NCBI GenBank assembly: GCA_964407285.1
Contig: CAYOVG010000179.1
Coordinates: forward strand, 1-13,761
DNA: 13,761 nt
Source of the DNA: CAYOVG01 sp964407285
GTDB lineage: Bacteria > Desulfobacterota > Syntrophobacteria > Syntrophobacterales > Syntrophobacteraceae
Reading direction: 5' to 3'
A program made the position numbers and the translations under genes. This document shows, in pieces, positions 1-5,969 of this stretch. The notes under the pieces were generated by a model, which saw only the letters and a program-made list of their open reading frames with translations, was not told the origin of the DNA and made no database searches. Numbering within the stretch: the first letter of the stretch is position 1; each line of letters starts with the position of its first letter.

Positions 1-2519
1 CTCCCCCCCTCGCGCCGCTTCACGCCCTCCTCCCCCTCGACCGGCCTCCCCCTGCCCACGTCCTGGAAGTGAACCACGAGGTAAAGAGGTTCGTTCTCGG
101 CGTCCCTCACCAGGGACGCGCTCGTCAGGAACCGCGAATCCCTGGATGTCCGGCCCCTGTACCGCATCTCGTCCACGGTCCCCTCCTGGCTCCCGGCTCC
201 GATCCTGCGTATGATGCTCACGTACGTGCTCATGTCTCCGGGACATATGACGTCCATCCAGGTCTTCTCGAGGACCTCCGCTTCCTCGTACCCGAGCATC
301 TTACAAAGCGTCCGGTTCACCTTGAGAAACCGGCCGTCCATGCCGATCAACGCCATGCCGGCGCTCGCAAATTCAAACGCGCTCCTGAAGCGCGCTTCGC
401 TTTCCTGCAACGCCATCCTCGCGCGTATGCGCAGGATGGCGAGCGCGTAGCAGCCGGCTATGCGCTGAACCGCATCGACGTCCCGCTCCGTGTAATCCTC
501 GGCTTTATCGGCAAGCACGATCTGTCCGACAGCCTCATCCTCTATCGGAACCGGAGCCGCAAGGAACCGGTGAACAGGCGCGTGTCCCTCGGGAAGGCGG
601 GCGAGCAACGGGTAGTCTTGCGGCGAATTGGCGAAAATCGCTTTCCCGGTCCCCGGAACATGCGCCAGGAGCCTGTCTCCATTTCCGGCCTCACCGATCG
701 GGAGTAAGATCCGTTCGCAACCACCGCGGGTGGAGCCACCGCGGGTGGAGCCGCCGCGGGCAGAACCATCACGACTGGAGCCATCACGGATGGAGCCGCC
801 ATGGGCGAAACCGTCACCGGCCGCATCGCCGGCGAACCCGCACCGGGCCTGCAAGCTCGCGCTCAAAACGAGCGCCGTATTCCTGCCCGTTACCGGGTCG
901 ATCGTCGAAACATACCCGCCGGCGCTTTCCGTAAGCTCCATGGCGCGACTCAGGATGGTATCCGCTATTTCCTTTATCCCGTTGCCGGGAGCCATAAGGT
1001 GAGCGTACAATTCCGACAGCACCCCGTTTACCGCCGACTCCCAGCGGAGCTGCTCCTCCGCTTCCTTACGCGCCGTGATGTTGAGCAAAATGCCTTGAAA
1101 AAAGAGAGGCTCCCCCGCTTCGTCACTCACGACGCGAACCTCGTCGTGAAACCATAAGACGGAGCCGCTTCGAGCGAGCATCCGGTACTCGCACTGAGAC
1201 GCTTCCCGGAGCGTCTTTCGATTTTCCATTTCCGCCAGGACGCGTTCCCGGTCGTCGGGATGGATCCGGGCGGCCCGGATGCGCGGGTCGGCCGGCCACT
1301 CCTCCTGGGAATACCCGAGCAAGGTTTCTATGCGCGGGCTGACGTAAACCATCGTTGCCGCGTCGTCCAGGCTGGTGGAATAGGCAACGGCGGGAATCTG
1401 CTCCACCAGCGTGCGGTACCGGGCTTCCGATTCGCGCATCCGGGCGTTACGGACTTCGAACATGTCCGCCATTTCGTCAAAGGCGTGGGCAAGCCGGCCG
1501 ATCTCGCCGGAGGTGTGCGGCTGACCAGTGCGGGCAGTGAAGTCTCCGTCGGCGAGCCGCTTCGCGGCGCCCGTAAGCGCTCTCACCCGCCGCATGATAA
1601 GAAGGCTCGCGCCGGCCCACACCGCGACGAGTACGAGCAGCCCGACGGCGCCCATCTCCACCAATCGCCGGGACCGCGCCCGGTCCACTTCCGCGAAGAC
1701 GACGTCCCTTGGGATACCGACGCTCACATAGGCCGATACGTCATTCACACCCCGAAGCGGCGTGAAGCCATACAGCCTCGCCACTCCATCGCAACCCACC
1801 GCCTCGACGGTCCCTTCCTTCCGTTCCAGGATGGCGGCCGCCGCCGGCGTGTCAGGCATAACCTTACCAACCCAGTGTTCAGGGTCGGGATAATGAGCCA
1901 GGATCGTCCCGTTTTCATCCCTCACGGTGAACACCGACCCCTCGGGCAGTCCGGATTGGGCCGCGATGTCGCCGACCCACTCCAGGCCCACGGCCGCAAA
2001 AACCACCGCCTGCACTTCACCGGCCGCATTCACGGCGGGGTATCCCATGAGAGTCCCGGTTTCGCCCGTGATTCGGTCGACGTGGAATTCGCTCATCGCG
2101 AAATCGCGTTTCGCCAGAGCACGCTGAAAGTAAGACCTGTCGGCAAGATTGACGGGCCGGTCGCGAGGCGGAGCGCTGCAGAATACGTTGCCTTCAGGGT
2201 CCGCGGCGCCGATATTGACACAGCAGGGGAGTTGTTTTCGAAGCCGGAGAAAGAGATCGTTGCACGAAGAGCCGTCGCGATTCAAAACTTGCGGAAGCGC
2301 CGCGATGGTCATAAGGAATATGCGGGCCTCGGCGGTCAAACGCTCGTGATTGCTCGCCACGAGCCGGGCCGGCCTCAACACGTTTTCCTGGGCCGCCAGG
2401 GTTTCTTTGCGGCGCTCTTCCGATGCTCCGCGGAGCATCAGTGCAAAAGCCGGCGTCAGAGACAACAGGACGATCAGCACCAGCCTGAGGCGCAAACTAT
2501 GAAGAAATAATCCTGACAT
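1..2519 (-). CDS. Membrane sensor protein: Cache, HAMP, PAS, GAF, PAS (C-terminus off the left edge)
   Basis: An 839-codon reading frame stays open to the left edge, so the output domain is not visible; a histidine kinase is likely but unseen. The order is TM1 at about 11-29, a periplasmic Cache-like region at 35-285 and TM2 at 288-308. A HAMP follows at 309-362 (LADGDFTAR, GEIGRLAHAFDEM). Next come a PAS/PAC at 363-487, a GAF at 495-700 of the kind with an LTxSxxGYVSxIDPxTG signature at 529-545, and a second PAS at 705-822. Five tandem pentapeptides of GGSxR/DGSxR type interrupt the GAF at 574-598. The ATG at 2519 is chosen because a TGA lies in frame two codons upstream; its ribosome binding site is weak (TGAGG too close to the start). 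The Cache region suggests detection of a small extracellular ligand, not identifiable here. No partner regulator lies nearby. Confidence 0.88.
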   Translation of the reverse strand, partial: MSGLFLHSLRLRLVLIVLLSLTPAFALMLRGASEERRKETLAAQENVLRPARLVASNHERLTAEARIFLMTIAALPQVLNRDGSSCNDLFLRLRKQLPCCVNIGAADPEGNVFCSAPPRDRPVNLADRSYFQRALAKRDFAMSEFHVDRITGETGTLMGYPAVNAAGEVQAVVFAAVGLEWVGDIAAQSGLPEGSVFTVRDENGTILAHYPDPEHWVGKVMPDTPAAAAILERKEGTVEAVGCDGVARLYGFTPLRGVNDVSAYVSVGIPRDVVFAEVDRARSRRLVEMGAVGLLVLVAVWAGASLLIMRRVRALTGAAKRLADGDFTARTGQPHTSGEIGRLAHAFDEMADMFEVRNARMRESEARYRTLVEQIPAVAYSTSLDDAATMVYVSPRIETLLGYSQEEWPADPRIRAARIHPDDRERVLAEMENRKTLREASQCEYRMLARSGSVLWFHDEVRVVSDEAGEPLFFQGILLNITARKEAEEQLRWESAVNGVLSELYAHLMAPGNGIKEIADTILSRAMELTESAGGYVSTIDPVTGRNTALVLSASLQARCGFAGDAAGDGFAHGGSIRDGSSRDGSARGGSTRGGSTRGGCERILLPIGEAGNGDRLLAHVPGTGKAIFANSPQDYPLLARLPEGHAPVHRFLAAPVPIEDEAVGQIVLADKAEDYTERDVDAVQRIAGCYALAILRIRARMALQESEARFRSAFEFASAGMALIGMDGRFLKVNRTLCKMLGYEEAEVLEKTWMDVICPGDMSTYVSIIRRIGAGSQEGTVDEMRYRGRTSRDSRFLTSASLVRDAENEPLYLVVHFQDVGRGRPVEGEEGVKRREGG
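726..800 (-). repeat. 15-bp tandem repeat inside the GAF domain
   Basis: Five in-frame 15-bp units encode GGSIR, DGSSR, DGSAR, GGSTR, GGSTR (residues 574-598 of the sensor). The two units nearest position 721 are identical at the DNA level and each carries a CCACC-GCG-GGTGG palindrome. The units sit between the Cys-ending segment of the GAF and the strand ILLPIGE, so they form a surface loop. Unit number may vary between strains by slippage. Confidence 0.85.
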
Positions 2520-2823
2520 GCCTCAATCCGAGATGATCCCGTCGGATTCCGGAACCGTATTCGAAAGGGATTTCCGGAAAAACGGAAGTTGGCGGTTTTC
2601 CCGCTCCCTCATGGAATCGGCCTTCGGAAGTCCGAAATCGGACGGGAAGGAGGAAACCGCGGATTAGAGGTTCACGCTGCTGATTCCGACATCAGCACGC
2701 CTTTACGGGGCCGACGGTTAATGCAACCATATCAACGAAAACCCCGAGATAAAACTTGCGGTGCGATTATCGCCTTTTCGAGATTGATTTGCAATCCCGA
2801 CTTTCATGCTGCGAATTGCCTGC

Positions 2824-2851
2824 GTTGCGAGTTACGGGTTGCGGGTTGCGA
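2824..2851. repeat. Heptamer tandem repeat, four copies
   Basis: Four adjacent 7-mers read GTTGCGA, GTTACGG, GTTGCGG, GTTGCGA. This is a short imperfect intergenic repeat with no coding support. It may be an extragenic element shared with other loci in the genome. Confidence 0.7.
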
Positions 2852-2957
2852 GAGCAGGGTTCACAGCACCATGTGTTTGAGGTGACAGTTGAATGGACTC
2901 ACCGTCATTTCCGCGCCGCCGCACAGGCGCTAACGTAAGGGTCCGCATGCGGTAACG

Positions 2958-3041
2958 GTAGGGCGGGGTTTTGTCCCCGCCGCTCCCACCCGACATGCCT
3001 CCACCGAGGAACAAACGGCTCGGAGACAAACCCCGCCCTAC
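2958..3041. repeat. REP doublet in inverted orientation (REPIN-like)
   Basis: The left unit starts with GTAG (2958-2961), followed by a perfect 7-bp stem GGCGGGG/CCCCGCC (2962-2968, 2975-2981) around TTTTGT. The right unit is the reverse complement, ending in CTAC at 3038-3041. The 13-bp arms at 2959-2971 and 3028-3040 are perfectly complementary. A GTAG head before a GC-rich palindrome is the hallmark of REP sequences mobilised by RAYT (TnpA-REP) transposases. Two inverted REPs about 55 bp apart form a REPIN. No RAYT gene is in the window. The internal hairpin of the right unit is degenerate. Confidence 0.65.
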
Positions 3042-3196
3042 TATTTGAAAATCGTCCCGCACAGGCAGGACGCTGAGTTAACGCACGTGCGCTCCGGCAT
3101 GGAAATCCCCATGGGGAGAAAATACCGACCCCGGAGGCGCCCACGCAAAAACCGGGTATCCGGCATCCTATTCCCGCGCTTCGAGCCCCGGTCTCT

Positions 3197-4279
3197 TCAG
3201 GACCTCGAGAAAGCTATGCTGTCCTTTTGGAATTCGGCTACGATCTCATCGGTAAGCGACGTGCGGATTCTGGGAACGATGTGGAGGAAAGTCCCCAATG
3301 TTACCCTGTAATCCCGGCCGCTCACGTACTCCTGCTCGAAGGCGAACTGAGCGACCTGGTGAAAGAGGTATTCGATATCCGCCGGAGTGAACCGTACGGT
3401 CATCCTTACGATCTCATCGACGTCCACTTCGGCGGCATTGAGTTTCGCAAGGTAATGTTCCAGGACTGTACGTCTTCCGCCGTCTTCGAGCCCGCCGACC
3501 GGGATGATGCAATCGAACCTTCCCGGCCGCAGGAGTGCGGCATCCAACTGCCGGATGTAATTGGTGGCGCAGACGAGAAGCAGCCGGTTCCCCCGAGTCT
3601 TGAGCAACGGCACCTGCTTGAGGAACTCGTTGGTGATGGACTTGTCGAACCGGTCCGCCGTATCGCGGTTGGCCGCAATCTCCTCGAACTCATCGATGAA
3701 AATGACGGCTTCATCCAGGCTCGACGCCTTCTCCATCACGCTCCGCAAATTGGCGCCCACCCTCTCGATTCCGTCGGCCATCAGCATGCTGGGCACGATC
3801 TCGATGTACCACCACGAAAGCACGCCCGCTATAGCTTTCACGAAATGGGTTTTCCCGGTCCCGGGCGGACCGAAGAATATTATGGCTTTTGGAGGAACCA
3901 CCCCGTGCTTCCTCGACAGGTCGCCGTTTTGGAGTGGAAGAATGATCTTGCGCTCCACCAGTTGCTTCGGAGGCTGGGAGTCGGAAATGGTGTCCCAGAT
4001 ATCCCTGCTCATGGCTCGCGCGCCCAACTCGTCCAGCAGATTGCTCCGCTTGTAGCTTATATATTCAAGGTCCGCCTGCTCCAGGTTATCGAAAAAATCG
4101 ATGCATGCGGTCCGTATGCCCACGTCTCTTGCCAGCTTTTCCGAAAGCAGCCACTTGTGCTGCAGCATCTTCGACCAAAGATGCGCGGCCGCCTCGGGAT
4201 CGACTTTCGCGCCGCAGATTTCGAAGATCCGGCCGGCGCACCTTTCAGGCGCCGGCATCTCCTGCATATTGTGGTTCAC
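3197..4279 (-). CDS. Stand-alone AAA+ ATPase with a DUF4032-like N-terminal motif
   Basis: A 360-residue cytoplasmic AAA+ protein with no membrane segment. The ATPase core has Walker A GPPGTGKT at 137-144, Walker B VIFIDEFEE at 192-200, sensor-1 Asn240 and the SRH Asp/Arg set LRPGRFD at 250-256. The core resembles the FtsH/proteasome-type AAA clade, but no protease domain follows. The N-terminal helical region (about 30-65) contains LWSKMLQHKWLLSEK then RDVG and ACIDF, which resembles the short motif I remember from DUF4032 proteins; that link is from memory. The GTG start at 4279 is chosen because GGGAGGT sits 5 nt upstream; an ATG at 4267 lacks this. The substrate is unknown. The gene stands alone, so a remodelling or regulatory role is only inferred from the family. 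Confidence 0.85.
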   Translation of the reverse strand: MNHNMQEMPAPERCAGRIFEICGAKVDPEAAAHLWSKMLQHKWLLSEKLARDVGIRTACIDFFDNLEQADLEYISYKRSNLLDELGARAMSRDIWDTISDSQPPKQLVERKIILPLQNGDLSRKHGVVPPKAIIFFGPPGTGKTHFVKAIAGVLSWWYIEIVPSMLMADGIERVGANLRSVMEKASSLDEAVIFIDEFEEIAANRDTADRFDKSITNEFLKQVPLLKTRGNRLLLVCATNYIRQLDAALLRPGRFDCIIPVGGLEDGGRRTVLEHYLAKLNAAEVDVDEIVRMTVRFTPADIEYLFHQVAQFAFEQEYVSGRDYRVTLGTFLHIVPRIRTSLTDEIVAEFQKDSIAFSRS

Positions 4280-4511
4280 GGTCTACCTCCCTCGATAGTG
4301 TTGTCCTCACATCGTTTCCTTCACCCACCCGGTGATATGAACGTACCACCGCGGACATAACGGTTCGGGTGAAGGGTGTCCGTGACCACCTAACTCTAAG
4401 GCGGCGATCCGGGAGGAGCAACCCGCAAACGGAGATGGGTTGTTGTGAGCATCTGAAAATAATCCCATGTGATTTAAATGAGTTGTTGCGGATCGAGTAG
4501 TCTGGCGGAGT

Positions 4512-4537
4512 ATCCGGACGGGACTTCCGTCCCGGAT
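4512..4537. repeat. Palindromic hairpin
   Basis: ATCCGG (4512-4517) pairs with CCGGAT (4532-4537), and ACGG (4518-4521) pairs with CCGT (4527-4530), leaving one bulged C and a GACTT loop. No T tract follows on either strand, so it is more likely an extragenic palindrome than an intrinsic terminator. Confidence 0.6.
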
Positions 4538-4651
4538 GGGGGTTGCCTCGATGACACGCTTCATCTTCGTAACGAAAATGTAACCGGCCAGGACATGAAA
4601 CTTCACACGGGACGGCCACTACCGGTGATTGGGGACAGGTTGCCCGTCCAT

Positions 4652-4683
4652 CGAGCCGGCCGGACTGAGGTTCGGCCGGCTCG
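4652..4683. repeat. Perfect 11-bp inverted repeat, possible terminator or extragenic palindrome
   Basis: CGAGCCGGCCG at 4652-4662 is perfectly complementary to 4673-4683, with a 10-nt loop. On the plus strand it is followed by a loosely T-rich TTCCATTATT, but no plus-strand gene precedes it. On the minus strand, the direction of sodC, there is no T tract. A role in ending or stabilising the sodC transcript is possible. Confidence 0.6.
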
Positions 4684-4734
4684 TTCCATTATTGCATGAC
4701 GGAGGCGCTTCACGCCCCCTTGGACAACCCCTCT

Positions 4735-4831
4735 TGGACAGGGTTGACAGGATTTTCAGAATTCGCGGGATGACCGCGCATCCGGTCTATTCCCGTCCTG
4801 CCAATCCTGCTCATCCTGTAAATCCTGTCCA
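4735..4831. repeat. Inverted repeat built of 9-bp TCCTG units
   Basis: The right arm consists of four tandem 9-mers beginning TCCTG (4796-4831). The left arm TGGACAGGnTTnACAGGAT (4735-4753) pairs with 4813-4831 at 17 of 19 positions. The middle is not clearly paired. It is not a CRISPR: units are too short and there are no unique spacers. It looks like a dispersed extragenic repeat. Confidence 0.65.
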
Positions 4832-4926
4832 GAACACGGAGTGCGCGCACGGGCAGACGAACTTGCCCGGGCCGCGCCAATTATGCCGGCCCCCGTATGC
4901 CTGCCCGGTTCAGCGGCGGGGCAGCT

Positions 4927-4957
4927 CTTCCGAAACGGGGCCGCGCTTCCGAAACGG
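4927..4957. repeat. 12-bp direct repeat beside the sodC stop codon
   Basis: CTTCCGAAACGG occurs at 4927-4938 and again at 4946-4957, a 19-bp period, with the second copy ending 2 bp from the sodC stop. It may be a remnant of slippage; no function is evident. Confidence 0.55.
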
Positions 4958-4959
4958 CA

Positions 4960-5520
4960 CTACTCCTTCGCAACGCCTACCACCCCGCATGCAATGCGCG
5001 CTCCCGCACTTCCGGAAGGCTGCGAGGCAAGATCGTCGGGCTGGGCATGCACGACGACCGCGCGTCCCACGATAGAGTGCTCGCCGCTCAGGGAGAGTTT
5101 CGAATCAACCATATCCGCCTTTGCTCTCCCCGAGCTATCCGCCTCCAGGTTTCCCAGGTCTCCCACGTGGCGCTGTTCGTCAGCAGGCGCGCCATGGGGC
5201 TTGTCCTCGGGATTGAAGTGGGGACCGGCAGACTCCGCATCCGGGGCGCTGCAATCGCCATACTCGTGGATGTGGAACCCGTGCTTGCCCGGACTCAGGT
5301 CCTTGATCTCGCCGGTGACACGGACTCCTTTCTCCGTCTGCGTGAAAGTGATAACGCCGTTGGCCTTGTTCCCTTTCGTGGGATGAAGCACGGCAACAGC
5401 CTTTTCCGGTGCGGAACCCTTCTTCTCCGCGGCTCCGATAGCGTAGATCGCGCCGAGGACGATCCCGACGACCGTCAGAACCACAATGATAGACCTGTCC
5501 TTACCCGATTTGCCGTTCAT
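4960..5520 (-). CDS. sodC: Cu/Zn superoxide dismutase, exported or membrane-anchored
   Basis: A 186-residue protein that dismutates superoxide to hydrogen peroxide and oxygen outside the cytoplasm. All metal ligands are visible by comparison with the family: Cu ligands H83, H85 and H158, bridging H101, and Zn ligands H109, H118 and D121. The disulphide cysteines C90 and C178 and the substrate-guiding Arg175 (motif GSAGARIACGV) are present. Residues 11-30 form a hydrophobic segment after a basic N-terminus, acting as a signal peptide or uncleaved anchor; no lipobox Cys follows, so it is not an obvious lipoprotein. The ATG at 5520 has AGGAGG upstream. The gene is divergent from an oxygen-sensor-like kinase at 5970. 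Length and motifs suggest an intact enzyme. Confidence 0.96.
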   Translation of the reverse strand: MNGKSGKDRSIIVVLTVVGIVLGAIYAIGAAEKKGSAPEKAVAVLHPTKGNKANGVITFTQTEKGVRVTGEIKDLSPGKHGFHIHEYGDCSAPDAESAGPHFNPEDKPHGAPADEQRHVGDLGNLEADSSGRAKADMVDSKLSLSGEHSIVGRAVVVHAQPDDLASQPSGSAGARIACGVVGVAKE

Positions 5521-5644
5521 AGTCCTGCCTCCTCGCGCTTACGAGACTCTGCGTTGTTGATGCTCATGGACTCGATCCGTCGTATCTATACTCAAAGCCA
5601 ATACCGTCCACAGGTAAGGTAATTGCGTCCATAACCGGTGTAAA

Positions 5645-5659
5645 TACCGAATTTCGGTA
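5645..5659. promoter_or_regulatory. Operator-like palindrome
   Basis: TACCGAA at 5645-5651 and TTCGGTA at 5653-5659 are perfect complements around one central base. The site lies 125 bp upstream of the sodC start, within an AT-rich stretch (about 5636-5685). It has the size and symmetry of a dimeric repressor or activator site; the regulator is unknown. Confidence 0.45.
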
Positions 5660-5829
5660 GTGATAACCATATACATATCCCTATGTGCAAGCCGGACCAA
5701 GGGACCGACCCCAGAGATCGACCGGCGCGGGAAACCGGGAAGCCGGTACGAAAACCCGGCGCAAGAGACCAAAACCGACCAACGCAAGAAATCGGCAGCC
5801 CCCGTGGTACCCGCCGGAGCGCTTCAGGT

Positions 5830-5835
5830 TATAAT
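5830..5835 (+). promoter_or_regulatory. Candidate -10 box for the PAS kinase
   Basis: A perfect TATAAT hexamer stands 134 bp upstream of the kinase ATG in otherwise GC-rich sequence. No matching -35 element is found 16-18 bp upstream, so an activator would be needed if this is a real promoter. Confidence 0.3.
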
Positions 5836-5969
5836 CCGAAAAGCGAGTTCGGGTTCGCGGATGCTCCGCACCCGGGAGCAGATGAGTATCGCGGCATGTT
5901 CTTCCCGAATGCGAACTCGCCATGCACTGACCCTGTAAATCGACCCGGCTGATTCGGAGACCATAAGTA

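Larger units (their letters stand above)
2520..3196. other. 677-bp spacer without a convincing gene
   Basis: The spacer lies between two genes on the minus strand. Short open frames exist but none has a good ribosome binding site or a recognisable product. It holds a heptamer repeat (2824-2851) and a REP doublet (2958-3041), listed separately. The promoter of the sensor gene at 2519 must lie here or further upstream, but I see no convincing -35/-10 pair. No clear intrinsic terminator follows the ATPase gene that ends at 3197. Confidence 0.6.
4280..4959. other. 680-bp spacer rich in palindromes, no gene seen
   Basis: The spacer lies between sodC and the AAA+ ATPase gene, both on the minus strand. 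It contains hairpins at 4512-4537 and 4652-4683, an inverted repeat with 9-bp tandem units at 4735-4831 and a 12-bp direct repeat next to the sodC stop. No open frame has a convincing start or product. Around 4440-4490 the base composition is locally AT-rich, which could be the ATPase promoter area, but I cannot name its boxes. Confidence 0.6.
5521..5969. promoter_or_regulatory. Divergent control region between sodC and the FixL-like kinase
   Basis: The 449-bp region separates two divergent start codons and should hold both promoters. On the minus strand TATAGAT (5584-5590) is a possible -10 for sodC, without a good -35. On the plus strand TATAAT (5830-5835) is a perfect -10 hexamer without a recognisable -35. 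A 15-bp near-palindrome lies at 5645-5659. Short open frames inside have no support. GGAGA at about 5956-5960 is the likely ribosome binding site of the kinase. Confidence 0.55.

Noticed and set aside
1260..2510. 416-codon open frame on the plus strand
   Set aside because: It is antisense to the Cache-PAS-GAF sensor, whose minus-strand translation gives recognisable domains. The plus-strand product is Arg/His/Gly-rich with no known motif.
3227..4360. 377-codon open frame on the plus strand
   Set aside because: It is the antisense shadow of the AAA+ ATPase, which has intact Walker motifs on the minus strand.
4652..4683. Strong intrinsic terminator
   Set aside because: The stem is excellent but no proper T tract follows in the direction of the sodC transcript, so it is listed as a palindrome only.
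4735..4831. Possible CRISPR array
   Set aside because: Units are 9 bp, contiguous and without unique spacers, and no cas gene is nearby.
5683..5952. Short gene in the divergent sodC/kinase region
   Set aside because: The product is low-complexity with no motif, and the region is better explained as promoter space.
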